Below, piece after piece: positions 26,653 through 36,593 of a stretch of 64,000 nucleotides of DNA. Positions within the stretch are counted from its first letter, which is position 1, and every line of letters starts with the position of its first letter. Origin of the DNA: Spirosoma endbachense (GTDB taxonomy: Bacteria > Bacteroidota > Bacteroidia > Cytophagales > Spirosomataceae); NCBI RefSeq assembly GCF_010233585.1, contig NZ_CP045997.1, positions 8,332,149 through 8,396,148 of the forward strand. The letters run 5' to 3'. The notes under the pieces were generated by a model. That model saw nothing but the letters and a program-made list of their open reading frames with translations, did no database searches and was not told the DNA's origin. Position numbers and translations under genes: made by a program.

Positions 26653-28152
26653 TTAGTGTGGCATTGCATAAGCCATGATCGCTTCCTGAGTAGCTTCTTC
26701 TTTCGACAGAACAGCCGTTTGCTCCCCCCTCGACAGCACAAGAATTCGATCACTCATTCCTACTAATTCGGGCAATTCAGAAGAGATTATAATGACGGCC
26801 AATCCTTTTGCAACCAACTGATTGATCAGCTTATAGATCTCGAATTTCGCCCCTATGTCAATACCTCGGGTCGGCTCATCGAGAATGATGACCGCTGGCG
26901 ACGAAAGTAGCACTTTTCCAATGACTACTTTTTGCTGATTACCTCCACTCAGGTTAGCAACCTTCTGATCGATGCTGGATGCTTTGATTTGCAGACTCCC
27001 GACCATGTTCGATGCGGCTCCAAGTTCGCTTTTTTTCTGAATAAATAACCCTTTTCTGTGGTTCAGTAGACTAGATAATGTGATGTTATCCTTAACCGAC
27101 AGGTTCGCTACGAATCCTAATCCTTTCCGGTCTTCGCTGACATAGCCGATACCGTGTCGGATGGCATCCTGTGGAGAATTTATATTGACCCGTTCGCCTT
27201 TGACGCGAATTTCACCACGATCGAGTCGGTCGAGGCCAAAAATGGCGCGGGCAATTTCGGTTCTGCCTGCTCCCATCAGACCCGCTATGCCCAGAATTTC
27301 CCCGGCCCGAACGGCAAAACTGATGCCCGAAAATTTTCCGTCCCGACCGAGATTTTTAACCGATAAGATCTCCTCGCCTTTCCGGGCGGTCGTAGCCGGA
27401 AACAGGCTGTCGATTTCGCGGCCAACCATCATCGATATCAGGCTGTTTGTATCAATCTCTGATGCACTTTTTGTCGCTATATACTGACCATCTCTCAGAA
27501 CAGTAATGGTATCGGATATGGCGAAAATTTCGTCCATCTTGTGCGAGATGTAGATGATGGCAACGCCTTTTCGGGTGAGTTCTTTAATGATCGCGAAAAG
27601 GGTAGCTACTTCTTTATCCGATATGGCCGACGTAGGCTCATCCATGATAATTACCCTGGCATCGTTGGAAATGGCCTTAGCAATTTCGACCATTTGCATT
27701 TCGGCCACACTCAGGTATTTCATTTTGGTCCTGGCATCGATATCAACGCCCATTTGGCTCAAAATAACCTCGGCCTGTTTATAAATCCGCTGATCATCGA
27801 GCCAGCCGGGCAATAGGCGGGTCATTTCCCGCCCCAAAAAAATATTTTGGGCAACGGTCAGTTCAGGCACGATCAGGATCTCCTGATGAATCATCGAAAT
27901 ACCTTTCTTCAGGGATTCGCTGACATTTTTAGTACTCAATTGATCACCTTCAAAGATAATTTCACCGGAATCCGGCCTTAGCAGACCGATTAAAATCTTC
28001 ATGAATGTCGATTTCCCGGCCCCATTTTCACCCATCAGCGCATGAACCTCTCCTTTTCGGAGGTTTAACTGAACATTATCCAGCGCTGTAACGCCAGAAA
28101 ACGTTTTTGTCAGCCCACGTACCTGAAGAATATAATCGTTATCTAGGCTCAT
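26653..28152 (-). CDS. Ribose-type ABC transporter ATPase (two ABC domains)
   Basis: From ATG 28152 the protein has 499 residues, the usual RbsA length. The open frame runs 29 codons further upstream, but that extension is not ABC-like, so I exclude it. The N-terminal ABC domain has Walker A GENGAGKS (41-48) and a degenerate signature (LSVAEMQ). The C-terminal domain has a degenerate Walker A (GLMGAGRTE) and an intact signature LSGGNQQ (401-407) with ILDEPTRGID. This split of one strong and one weak site per domain is typical of sugar importers of this class. It energises uptake with the permease encoded next. Confidence 0.93.
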   Translation of the reverse strand: MSLDNDYILQVRGLTKTFSGVTALDNVQLNLRKGEVHALMGENGAGKSTFMKILIGLLRPDSGEIIFEGDQLSTKNVSESLKKGISMIHQEILIVPELTVAQNIFLGREMTRLLPGWLDDQRIYKQAEVILSQMGVDIDARTKMKYLSVAEMQMVEIAKAISNDARVIIMDEPTSAISDKEVATLFAIIKELTRKGVAIIYISHKMDEIFAISDTITVLRDGQYIATKSASEIDTNSLISMMVGREIDSLFPATTARKGEEILSVKNLGRDGKFSGISFAVRAGEILGIAGLMGAGRTEIARAIFGLDRLDRGEIRVKGERVNINSPQDAIRHGIGYVSEDRKGLGFVANLSVKDNITLSSLLNHRKGLFIQKKSELGAASNMVGSLQIKASSIDQKVANLSGGNQQKVVIGKVLLSSPAVIILDEPTRGIDIGAKFEIYKLINQLVAKGLAVIIISSELPELVGMSDRILVLSRGEQTAVLSKEEATQEAIMAYAMPH

Positions 28153-28282
28153 ATTCGATAAATCGGGATAGGTGCTGATACAAATATGTGGTGTTTTCGC
28201 GCTATCAGATTCGAGAGACTGACAGCCCAAAAACACCACACTAGCCTGAAACCTACTGAAGCAAGCTCATTCGTTGAACTAC

Positions 28283-29446
28283 TTAGGGCATAGTCCACTC
28301 AACGCCGGTTTCTTTCCAGCTTTTAGAGGCTGCGGAGTCAAGAACGGCCTCGCAAACTTTCTGCGTTTCCAGTGCATCTTTGAACGTTGGCGCGCAGGGT
28401 TCGCCCGTTTCCAGACTTTTGAGGAAGTCGGCTACCTGGTGGATAAAGCTATGCTCGTAACCAATACCTAATCCGGGAACCCACCATTTGCTCATGTAGG
28501 GTTGGTCGCCATCGGTAACGTGAATGGACCGCCAGCCGCGCACAATCGAATCGTCGGCATAATCATAATACTCCAGCCGGTTCAGATCGTGTAAATCCCA
28601 ACGGATGGACGCATTTTCACCATTTATTTCGAAGGTGTATAAAGCTTTATGTCCACGAGCATAACGGGTCGATTCGAAAAGGCCCAGTGAGCCGTTTTCA
28701 AAATGACAATGGAAAATACAGGCATCGTCGATACCGACGGACTGCATTTTACCGGTCAGCTGGTGCATCCGTTCTTTAACGAAGGTTTCCGTAACGGCCG
28801 ACACATCCTTGATTCCGCCATTAAGCCACATGGCCGTATCGATACAGTGAGCCAGCAGATCGCCGGTTACACCCGAACCAGCAGCCTCGGCATCCATACG
28901 CCAGGTGCCGGTACCGCCCTGTGGTACGTCTGCACTAATGGTCCAGTCCTGAAGAAAGTTAGCCCGGTAATGGAAGATTTTACCCAGTTTACCGGAATCG
29001 ACAATTTGCTTGGCCAGTGTAACCGCCGGAATACGTCGGTAGTTGTACCAAACGGTTGTAACAACCCCTGCTTCTTCTGCCGCATCGACCATTTGCTGGC
29101 CTTCAGCAACATTGCGGGCAATCGGTTTTTCGCAGAGAATCATTTTCCCTGCCTTGGCAGCCGCAATGGCAATTTCAGCGTGGGTGTCATTTGGCGTACA
29201 AATATCAACCGCATCGATATCGTCGCGGGCAATGACGGCTTTCCAGTCGGTTTCGACGGATTCGTAGCCCCACTGATCAGCAAAAGCCTGCACTTTTTCT
29301 GCATTGCGTGAACAAACCGTTTTCAAGACGGGCGTGTAAGCCAGTTCAGGGAAAAAATTAGGTACACGATTATATCCATTGGAATGAGTCCGGCCCATAA
29401 AACCAGTTCCAATTAAGCCAATGCGTAATTCTTTTTTGTTTGCCAT
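28283..29446 (-). CDS. Gfo/Idh/MocA-family sugar oxidoreductase
   Basis: This 387-residue NAD(P)-dependent dehydrogenase has an N-terminal Rossmann fold (GTGFMG, 13-18), the CEKPIA motif with the catalytic Lys107, and the C-terminal alpha/beta domain with an [12 protein letters not shown] helix (about residues 195-202). Family members oxidise sugars, inositols or sugar nucleotides, and some make 3-keto-sugars. No signal peptide is present, so it acts on sugar already imported. It lies between the isomerase gene (126-bp gap) and the ABC ATPase gene, suggesting that the substrate comes through this importer. Confidence 0.9.
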   Translation of the reverse strand: MANKKELRIGLIGTGFMGRTHSNGYNRVPNFFPELAYTPVLKTVCSRNAEKVQAFADQWGYESVETDWKAVIARDDIDAVDICTPNDTHAEIAIAAAKAGKMILCEKPIARNVAEGQQMVDAAEEAGVVTTVWYNYRRIPAVTLAKQIVDSGKLGKIFHYRANFLQDWTISADVPQGGTGTWRMDAEAAGSGVTGDLLAHCIDTAMWLNGGIKDVSAVTETFVKERMHQLTGKMQSVGIDDACIFHCHFENGSLGLFESTRYARGHKALYTFEINGENASIRWDLHDLNRLEYYDYADDSIVRGWRSIHVTDGDQPYMSKWWVPGLGIGYEHSFIHQVADFLKSLETGEPCAPTFKDALETQKVCEAVLDSAASKSWKETGVEWTMP

Positions 29447-29572
29447 TTTTAAGATAGGTTTCAGTTTTCAATTTTCAATACGATCTCCTGTCAGGATCAA
29501 CGCACCGGATTCGATGCGTCAATCACTGAAGACTGTAGTTGAAAACGCACGGGCAGCCCGTGAAAACTTAGT

Positions 29573-30604
29573 TTATGCTTCGTACCAGCCGTGTAACTGC
29601 CGGACTTTTATCATGGTAGCCAGAATATCGTTCCACGTTTGTGGGCGCATCATTACCTCATTCGGGAACATACAACCATCCCAGCAAATATGCTTGAATG
29701 CTTTGGTAAGCTGACCGTTTTCATCCCGCAGCCAGTAGCCTGCATCATGGGCAACGTCGAGTTTACCATTTGGGTCCAGTGCCTGGCAGTGGCGGCCTGT
29801 TTTATCGTGGGAACCGGAACCGAATACGGTTCCATCATTCTGGGCAACATGGAAATCGATTGTCCAGGGGCGTAATGCTTTCGTTAGGGTCTTCAGCGCA
29901 TCATTCAGCGTTTTCCGATCGCTCCAATCGAAGTTTTCGGGAAGGATGCGATCCTGTTCCCGGTTATATCCCATCGTGTATAACAAGGTATGGGCCATAT
30001 CGGCCTGGAAACCCATATTCGGGCGATCAACGGCTTCCAGCGTTTCGAGCATGGTTTTCCAGCTGTGCATACCGCCCCAGCAAATTTCGCCCTCGGCAGC
30101 CAGTTTCTCGCCGTATTCAGCAGCTACATCGCAGGCTTCCTGAAAGGTTTGTACGATCAATTTAGAATTTCCGACTGGATCAGCATCCCAGGCCGTTGGC
30201 GAACTGGCCGAATCGATGCGAACAACCCCACTGGGCCGAATGCCAATTTCGCTAAGCTTCTGACCAATATGGCATGATTTCCGCACCATCTCAACAAACT
30301 GGGCGCGCTCTTCTTTGGACCCCATGGCGGGGCCACCCCAAATGGGTGCAACCAGCGAGCCAATTTTCAGATCATAGCCACCAACTTTATCGGCTAATCG
30401 TTTTATGTCGTCGTCCGACATATTGATGTCGAGATGTTCGAAAAGAGCCAGATCGACGCCATCGAATTTGACTCCATCTACCTCAGCGGCAGCGGTCTTT
30501 TCCAGCATGGTATCGAAAGCAATAATGGGTTCGGAGCCGGGGCCTTTGCCAACTACTCCCGGCCACATGGCATTGTGGAGTTTAGGATAGTTATTCTCGT
30601 TCAT
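29573..30604 (-). CDS. Sugar isomerase/epimerase (xylose isomerase-like barrel)
   Basis: This 343-residue cytoplasmic protein has the AP-endonuclease-2 TIM-barrel fold. Probable divalent-metal ligands are Glu173 (EGEICWGG), Asp202 (GFQADMAHT) and His252 (IDFHVAQNDG). Members isomerise or epimerise sugars or keto-sugars, or dehydrate inositol derivatives (IolE-like). Pairing with a Gfo/Idh/MocA enzyme is common in inositol and keto-glycoside pathways. It lies 100 bp after the cupin gene with a palindrome in the gap. Confidence 0.85.
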   Translation of the reverse strand: MNENNYPKLHNAMWPGVVGKGPGSEPIIAFDTMLEKTAAAEVDGVKFDGVDLALFEHLDINMSDDDIKRLADKVGGYDLKIGSLVAPIWGGPAMGSKEERAQFVEMVRKSCHIGQKLSEIGIRPSGVVRIDSASSPTAWDADPVGNSKLIVQTFQEACDVAAEYGEKLAAEGEICWGGMHSWKTMLETLEAVDRPNMGFQADMAHTLLYTMGYNREQDRILPENFDWSDRKTLNDALKTLTKALRPWTIDFHVAQNDGTVFGSGSHDKTGRHCQALDPNGKLDVAHDAGYWLRDENGQLTKAFKHICWDGCMFPNEVMMRPQTWNDILATMIKVRQLHGWYEA

Positions 30605-30636
30605 GAAAAGGGAAAATTTAAGATTTAATTTTTTTC

Positions 30637-30681
30637 AGTTTTCAGTTTGCGGAGTAACGATCCGGGCTCAAACTGAAAACT
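30637..30681 (-). repeat. Intergenic AT-rich palindrome
   Basis: Arms of 13 nt at 30637-30649 and 30669-30681 pair perfectly, and the right arm is repeated again at about 30690-30702. It sits between the cupin and isomerase genes. It may be a processing or attenuation hairpin, or a simple-sequence palindrome. Confidence 0.5.
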
Positions 30682-30704
30682 ATAAACCGAAAACTGAAAA
30701 CTCC

Positions 30705-31931
30705 CTATAACGTCAGATCTGGGTTAGACGGGCCGAAGTGCTTGAGCATGACAATTGGATCGGTGGTTGAGTGGTTCACAATCGTTACACCTTCCAGTGC
30801 TGCTTTTTCGCTCACAAAAAACTCATCGTTGGTCAATTGTCCGTACCGGATCAGAGCGGGTGTTTCCACATTCCAGACCCCTAATTTACCATGTCCCTGC
30901 ATCATGATCAGACCATAGGCCGCACTATCTTTGATGGTTACGGTCGCTCCCGGTAAAACGGTGAGTTCTTTTGCACTAAACGCATCCGATTTGTAGCAAA
31001 CCCAGACTTCACTATACCCCTTAGCCTTCATTTCGTCGACATCGCTAACCGGCTTTGGGCTCATAAACCGATTGGCCATCATTTGCGGATCGGTATTCAG
31101 GTCCCAATCGATGGCTTCCATCAGTTGATCGTAATCGCCGATCCGGTCTTTGGGTGTACCATTCCACAGCAACTCTTCCGGAATAATGGCTTCGTTAACC
31201 AGCGACTGATACATAGCAAATACGTCAGACGCTTTCTGTGGTTCGTAAGTACATAGGCTTCCCGGCGCGTGAAGCAGTCCAGGAGGAACATCCCAGCCTG
31301 TTCCGGGTTCGAGCCGATAGGCTGACGAATAATTTGTGATCTTGTTATCGCCTTTGGTGAAGTTTTGCAGGCATTCTTTTATCTGCTCTTTCGTAGTGCC
31401 CGGCGCAATACCAATAAAGGTATACGGGAAATCACCACCGTGGTTATTAACCTGAGGGGGGAAATAATAGGCTTCGGGTTTGCCCAGTTGCCCGATCAGC
31501 GCGGCCTGTTCGTCGTTGTGATGAAGATGGTGAGGCAATGGCCCCATATTGTCGAAAAACTTGGAGTACATCGGCCAGGCACCATACTCATTCCATAAGC
31601 GGTCGCCGATCAGTTCTCCCTTTAATTCGTCAACGGCATCTTTAAGCAAAAACAGCGTTTCGGTTCCGTCTTCGTCCTGAAAAACGATGTGACTCAGTCC
31701 CTCATTTTCACCTGTCAATGGGCCGTTTTTAGCGGGTGTAGTCGATGAGAACCAGCGCTCATCAATACCGCCACGCTCTCCACCCAGCACATAATAATCA
31801 TCTGGATGTAGTTTTATGCGTCTTCCTGGTACGCAGAATGAACGCGGAACCCAAGTTGGCGTTAGCCGCAAAATTCCTTTCCCCTGTTCTAAAGCTTTTT
31901 CAGCTACGGTTACTTTTTCGGTTGTTTGCAT
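30705..31931 (-). CDS. Cupin sugar isomerase-like protein (phosphomannose isomerase-related)
   Basis: This 408-residue protein resembles class I mannose-6-phosphate isomerases in layout. Probable metal ligands are in PHHLHHNDEQ (His134-138 region), a KPEAYYF segment (Glu153) and a VPPGLLHAPG loop (His221). A second, degenerate cupin half (about 310-400) follows, with WVCYKSDAFSAKELTVLPG. The substrate is probably the sugar handled by its neighbours; phosphorylation of it is not established because no sugar kinase is in the locus. It lies 26 bp after the DUF4432 gene. Confidence 0.75.
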   Translation of the reverse strand: MQTTEKVTVAEKALEQGKGILRLTPTWVPRSFCVPGRRIKLHPDDYYVLGGERGGIDERWFSSTTPAKNGPLTGENEGLSHIVFQDEDGTETLFLLKDAVDELKGELIGDRLWNEYGAWPMYSKFFDNMGPLPHHLHHNDEQAALIGQLGKPEAYYFPPQVNNHGGDFPYTFIGIAPGTTKEQIKECLQNFTKGDNKITNYSSAYRLEPGTGWDVPPGLLHAPGSLCTYEPQKASDVFAMYQSLVNEAIIPEELLWNGTPKDRIGDYDQLMEAIDWDLNTDPQMMANRFMSPKPVSDVDEMKAKGYSEVWVCYKSDAFSAKELTVLPGATVTIKDSAAYGLIMMQGHGKLGVWNVETPALIRYGQLTNDEFFVSEKAALEGVTIVNHSTTDPIVMLKHFGPSNPDLTL

Positions 31932-31957
31932 ACAGATTTATTGTTACTCGACTTTTA

Positions 31958-33013
31958 CTAATTGCTCACAAAGTCACTAATTGCCGTTTGGTCGGTCAAC
32001 ACCTCGATCTCCAGATCGTAGACCCGGCGTTCGCCCAGCGCGATAAACAGCAGAGAGCCCTCTTCTCTGGCTTTGGCCTGACCAATGGGTGGATGAGTGC
32101 CCGGTTCGATGCCCGTGACATACTCACCTGCTCCCCAATGCTGCCAATTGGTTAACCAGGGAAGTTGCTCCTTCCGAAAGCGTAAGGCCAGCGCTACCCC
32201 CAGTTTGGCGTTATACAATCCGGCACTACACCGACCCGATTCATCAGCAACGATATCGATTATCGCAACGGCTTCACCAGTACCTCGATGGGTTTCCAGC
32301 GGAGCCGGACACTTCCGAAAATCATTACCTTCCCGAAAAATCTCGCCATTGATACCACCTTCACGGGTTTGCCAGTTGCCCTTCCAGATAATATCCGCTC
32401 CCTCATCGACTAAAGGCCACCCAAAATTAACATGATAAAGCAGCATATGCGGAGCCGGTGTATTGGCCCGATTGATCACTTCATCATGAATTCGAATGGA
32501 AGGCTGGCCGAGGGTACCCGATATAGTTCGCCTTAGTTCCAGGCTAGGACCAAATACTCTGGTTTCCGTTATCCGACCCGTAATGCTCATTTCAAGCCGT
32601 CCCGTAGCTGGATCAGGCTGAATTATGGATTCAATCTCTGCCGGAATATTGCTGATATGCCCATGCAAACCACGCTCACCATACGAATCCTGCTCAGGTC
32701 CACCCACATGCGTCAGTCCGCAGGTTGTCAGCAGACCGCCATTAAAGGTCCGGAGCCAATCGATTCCCCGATCCGAGAACGGTTCGGGCCGGGTGATGCC
32801 GGAATGACTTAGCCAGGCCAGGCTGTGCTGGTTGTAGAATGCATCGGCAATATCCATTGCCCGGTCAATGACCACTTTATAGCGCAGCCCCGTTCCGGTA
32901 TTGATCCAGGCAATGCGGGTACCTCTTCCGGCCCCATTATCCAGTACCGCGGTTTCAATACCACCCAACTGGGCCGGATTCCCTATTTTATTATGCCAGG
33001 GTTGTAGTGTCAA
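31958..33013 (-). CDS. DUF4432-family aldose epimerase-like protein
   Basis: This 351-residue protein resembles DUF4432, a galactose-mutarotase-like beta-sandwich family. Typical stretches are ETAVLDNGAGRGTRIAWI, VVIDRAMDIADAFY, and LLTTCGLTHVGGPEQD followed by GLHGHISN, whose histidines are probable catalytic or substrate contacts. Another His is in MLLYHVNFGWPLVD. There is no signal peptide. It may interconvert anomers of the imported sugar. A hairpin separates it from the DUF1080 gene upstream. Confidence 0.8.
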   Translation of the reverse strand: MTLQPWHNKIGNPAQLGGIETAVLDNGAGRGTRIAWINTGTGLRYKVVIDRAMDIADAFYNQHSLAWLSHSGITRPEPFSDRGIDWLRTFNGGLLTTCGLTHVGGPEQDSYGERGLHGHISNIPAEIESIIQPDPATGRLEMSITGRITETRVFGPSLELRRTISGTLGQPSIRIHDEVINRANTPAPHMLLYHVNFGWPLVDEGADIIWKGNWQTREGGINGEIFREGNDFRKCPAPLETHRGTGEAVAIIDIVADESGRCSAGLYNAKLGVALALRFRKEQLPWLTNWQHWGAGEYVTGIEPGTHPPIGQAKAREEGSLLFIALGERRVYDLEIEVLTDQTAISDFVSN

Positions 33014-33029
33014 AATAAGCTTATGTCAA

Positions 33030-33064
33030 AACTTCCCGAAACAGGTCAATTGTTTCGGGAAGTT
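33030..33064 (-). terminator. Hairpin after the DUF1080 gene
   Basis: Perfect 14-bp arms at 33030-33043 and 33051-33064 around a 7-nt loop, 13 bp beyond the DUF1080 stop codon. It probably lowers read-through into the DUF4432 gene and could split the locus into two expression levels. Confidence 0.75.
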
Positions 33065-33077
33065 GGCGGTTTACTAT

Positions 33078-33887
33078 CTACAGTTGTTTCAGCATCAGGT
33101 TTCGGTATTGCACCTTCATGGGTGGTCCTACGTGTACCTGCACGCCAAGTAATCCTTTCGCTTTTCGATTAACGGTGTCATCATCCGTTACCTCACTCAT
33201 CAACACATCATTGATATAGTGCTGTAAGCGATTACCCTTAATAACTAAATGAAAGGTATTCCAGTCTTCGCTTTTTATAAAAGTCTTAAGCGAGTCGGAG
33301 CTACCCAGCGAACCGGTTACATTCAACCCATTCCAGGCATTACTTTTCACGTTGGCTCGTATGGCCTCCGGCGTGTTTTCACCCGCGTAGGTTCCGATGG
33401 TTGTTTTCTGACCACGATAGGCCAGTGTTGTCCGTTTCCGCTCCTCATAATTCTGACCGGTATAGCGCATCTTCCCATCGATATCGGCCTGATACCCTCT
33501 GAGCGCAAACGGCACATCCGTTAACTGATCACTCCGATAGTTGATCCCAGAGTTTCCTGCTTCTGTGATCTTAAACTCACCCGTAAACTCAAAGTCGCCG
33601 GGTTCGCCACCCCGCCAGATGATGAACGAATTGGTTTTCAGGAGTTTATCGGGGGTTATCTCACCCGTCAAACAGCCATCTTCAACCCGCCAGTAATTCG
33701 GATCACCGTCCCAGCCTTTCAGCGATTTACCGTCAAATATCTGGACAAAGCCATCTTTACCAGACTTCTGTTTTTTCGATTGTCCCCAGGAGATTTCACT
33801 AGTACCAGCCAGTAATATAGCCAGTACTAGTCCAACGTGAGTAAGCTTGAACTTTGTTATCGACATAGTAATCATGCGTTTTGGCAC
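33078..33887 (-). CDS. Secreted DUF1080 (3-keto-disaccharide hydrolase-like) protein
   Basis: This 269-residue secreted protein has an N-terminal signal (several Met choices at 33887, 33875 and 33866; the last begins MSITKFKLTHVGLVLAILL). A single concanavalin-like DUF1080 domain follows, opening FVQIFDGKSLKGWDGDPNYW and including GEFKITEAGNSGINYRS. DUF1080 proteins include hydrolases and lyases acting on 3-keto-glycosides. It lies 6 bp after the cytochrome-fused dehydrogenase-like gene, so the two are very likely translated together. That neighbour could generate a keto-sugar in the periplasm for this enzyme to cleave, though that is inference. Confidence 0.88.
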   Translation of the reverse strand: MPKRMITMSITKFKLTHVGLVLAILLAGTSEISWGQSKKQKSGKDGFVQIFDGKSLKGWDGDPNYWRVEDGCLTGEITPDKLLKTNSFIIWRGGEPGDFEFTGEFKITEAGNSGINYRSDQLTDVPFALRGYQADIDGKMRYTGQNYEERKRTTLAYRGQKTTIGTYAGENTPEAIRANVKSNAWNGLNVTGSLGSSDSLKTFIKSEDWNTFHLVIKGNRLQHYINDVLMSEVTDDDTVNRKAKGLLGVQVHVGPPMKVQYRNLMLKQL

Positions 33888-33893
33888 CTAAAT

Positions 33894-36593
33894 TTATTTC
33901 CCTTTCGAGGTTCCCTGAGTGCTTTTATAGATCTCACTATCCTGTTTACCTCCAGATTTCAGATAAGCCATCAGGTCGGCTAGTTCGTTAGGATTCAGGC
34001 TGTTAATAAGACCTGGATACATAATCGACTCCTGAGAATAGCGCTTCGAGGTTACGTCTTTCTTTGGAATTTTCCGGAGTTGGTCCGGCGCAAACGGGTT
34101 CTGGGAAATCGAATAATTGACCTTATCCTCATTAACCAACCGTCCTACAACAGACTGTCCATTTTTCAAATAAAAGATGCTCGATGCATACTGATCCGAG
34201 ACGGTTTTGCTTGGCTCAATGATGGCCTCCAGAATATCCTTATTCGAGAATCGAGTTCCGAGTTGTGTCAGATCAGGACCGATGTCTCCACCCGATCCCT
34301 GCATACTGTGGCAACTGCTGCATAGAATTGCCGAATATATTTTCTTACCCGTATCAAAATTAGGCATCGTTTTCAGGGCACCCATGCTATCGACTATTGC
34401 CACCGCTCTATCCAGCATCCAGCGCCGACCTGGCCCTTTAGGTGAATAATCGGTCTTAACGATATCGTTGCCTGAACTGGTCAAAATATCGGCCCCGGAT
34501 AGTTTGTTAAATTTATCGAACTGATCTTTAGGAACGTGATTCAGGGCTAGTTTTCGGGCTCTGTCAATAAAGCCGACGTAACTCCGGCCACCTTCATATT
34601 TAAATGCATTGCCAAACCAGCTAAAATATTTCGTACGAAGTTCGGGCGTCCAGCCAGCGTCTTCCCGGCTTAGCATCACCGCATAATAGGTTTGCTGAAG
34701 CGGTGGTACTTTCGCCAGCATTTTGGCGATGTCCATTCCATACTGAGGGTTACGCAAGATCAGATCCGACGAGGCTGTAGCTGGTTCCAGATCAAGGTTT
34801 TTACTGCCTGGTTCATCTTTTAGATCCATTAAGGCCAATGTCTTATTAACTACATTGGGCGCTTCCAGATAAATAAGCACTTTGCTTAGTCCCCGATTGA
34901 GCAACGCAGTTTTGGCCGGATACTTCGGATTCAGGTAGGCAACAATTTTGTCTTTGTCTGCCGCTTCTGGTGCTCCCATTCGCAGGAAAATCAGCTCAAA
35001 GGCGCGTAACAAGTCAAACTGCTGCGATTCAGGCAATTGGCTGAAGTTAATTTTTAGTAGCGAATTAATTGCCTTACTTTTTACATCGGCACTACCCTGA
35101 CGGGCAAGGGCAACGATAGCCTGTATGGAACGCTGTGGATCGGTTTCGACTAACGCTTTTTCCTGCCATTGGGCAACTGGCTGGTGCTCGACAGCAATCC
35201 GGGCCGCATACCGTATAAACCGATCCGAATGGTTCAGATTAGGCCATGCAGCTGCAATGGCAGCCGCATTAGGCTCCCCGTGGTATTTTTCCAGACTGGT
35301 TCTAAGATTATGCTCGGCCGTCAGAACCGGGGTCGGAGGAGTAGTCGATTCAGTACCTGCGTAATAAACCCGGTATAAGTCAGATTCTAATCGGCGGCCA
35401 CCCGTCAGGAAATAAAGGGCACCGTCGGGCCCGATGGCACCATCGGTTAGCGGAAGTGGAGAGCCCGAAATAAACTCTTCGCGTTCACCTTCATAAGTAG
35501 ACCCTTTAGGCTTCAGATGAATGGAGTAAATAATGCCAAAACTCCAGTCGAAAGCAAAAAGAGATTGACGGTATTTTTGCGGAAATTTGGCGTTCTGGCC
35601 GTATAGCACGTTGGTAGGCGACCCCTGACCAATGTTGAGCAAGGCGGGTAGATTATCCGGATTACCAGGTAACCATTTGCTGTTACCTGTGCGCCAGCCG
35701 AATTCAGCACCACTTGTCACATGGCAGATACGCGTGGGACGGTACCAGGGCAAGCCAAAATCCCATTCCATATCCGAATCATACGTGAACATATCGCCCG
35801 CTTCGTTGAACGCAACGTCAAACGCATTCCGGAAGCCTGCACCGATCAACTCCCACCGTTTTCCTTCCGGGTCAATATTGGCAACCCAACCACCAGGTGC
35901 CATTCGGTCGTTGGCGTGTCCGCGAGGATCTTTAATGAGCGGGAACAGGTTGTCTTCTTTCCAATTAGAGGGGAGTCGATAAGCGTCCATTGGCGGTACA
36001 TCTGTATGGTTACCGCTGATCACATAAATGGATTTTTTATCAGGCGATAGCACGACACTGTGCGGCCCGTGCTCACCTTCACCCTTAAGTTCTTTCAGCA
36101 TCGATACCTTGTCAAACTGATCATCGCCGTCGGTATCCTGCAATCGGTATAAGCCACTAGTCTTGGGGAATTGTTTGTTAGGTCGGTTATTCACCATGAC
36201 ATACAAACTATTGAACGCGTATAATAAGCCCTGTGCGTAACCCATTCCAATACTCGTGTCTTTACTAATAACGAGCTTTTCAATGCTGGGTTGGGTTGAG
36301 CCAGAACCGATAGCGGGGATTGTGATGCGAAAAAGCCCACCGTATTGGTCAGATGTAATCATCCGCCCTTTGTCGTCGAAGGTCATCGACACCCACGATC
36401 CCTGCTTATTTTCAGAAGGGCTGTAGATATGCTCGGCTTTGAAGCCAGGTTGTAATTTTAGCTTGTCAACTTTAGGGTTCTCAGCACCCTGTCTGTTCGT
36501 TTCCGGGTAGCGTAAGCTAATCCAGGATACACCGACCAGAATGATTGCCGCAACCGCTAATCCGAGTTTGGCCACGTTGAATTGAGAAAACAT
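33894..36593 (-). CDS. Cytochrome c-fused sugar dehydrogenase-like beta-propeller protein
   Basis: This 899-residue protein starts with one N-terminal hydrophobic segment (about 9-27) for export or anchoring. A glucose/sorbosone-dehydrogenase-like six-bladed propeller follows (about residues 45-420), then HEAT-like helical repeats (about 440-700), and a cytochrome c domain with CSSCH at 758-762 followed by GGDIGPDLTQLG. Such PVC-type proteins are common in planctomycetes and Bacteroidota and are thought to oxidise sugars in the periplasm and pass electrons to the bound haem. The substrate is unknown. It is first in the transcription order of the enzyme part of the locus, 472 bp after the susD gene. 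Confidence 0.85.
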   Translation of the reverse strand: MFSQFNVAKLGLAVAAIILVGVSWISLRYPETNRQGAENPKVDKLKLQPGFKAEHIYSPSENKQGSWVSMTFDDKGRMITSDQYGGLFRITIPAIGSGSTQPSIEKLVISKDTSIGMGYAQGLLYAFNSLYVMVNNRPNKQFPKTSGLYRLQDTDGDDQFDKVSMLKELKGEGEHGPHSVVLSPDKKSIYVISGNHTDVPPMDAYRLPSNWKEDNLFPLIKDPRGHANDRMAPGGWVANIDPEGKRWELIGAGFRNAFDVAFNEAGDMFTYDSDMEWDFGLPWYRPTRICHVTSGAEFGWRTGNSKWLPGNPDNLPALLNIGQGSPTNVLYGQNAKFPQKYRQSLFAFDWSFGIIYSIHLKPKGSTYEGEREEFISGSPLPLTDGAIGPDGALYFLTGGRRLESDLYRVYYAGTESTTPPTPVLTAEHNLRTSLEKYHGEPNAAAIAAAWPNLNHSDRFIRYAARIAVEHQPVAQWQEKALVETDPQRSIQAIVALARQGSADVKSKAINSLLKINFSQLPESQQFDLLRAFELIFLRMGAPEAADKDKIVAYLNPKYPAKTALLNRGLSKVLIYLEAPNVVNKTLALMDLKDEPGSKNLDLEPATASSDLILRNPQYGMDIAKMLAKVPPLQQTYYAVMLSREDAGWTPELRTKYFSWFGNAFKYEGGRSYVGFIDRARKLALNHVPKDQFDKFNKLSGADILTSSGNDIVKTDYSPKGPGRRWMLDRAVAIVDSMGALKTMPNFDTGKKIYSAILCSSCHSMQGSGGDIGPDLTQLGTRFSNKDILEAIIEPSKTVSDQYASSIFYLKNGQSVVGRLVNEDKVNYSISQNPFAPDQLRKIPKKDVTSKRYSQESIMYPGLINSLNPNELADLMAYLKSGGKQDSEIYKSTQGTSKGK

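Noticed and set aside
28153..28239. N-terminal extension of the ABC ATPase frame
   Set aside because: It adds 29 residues not found in the RbsA family; the ATG at 28152 gives the normal N-terminus.
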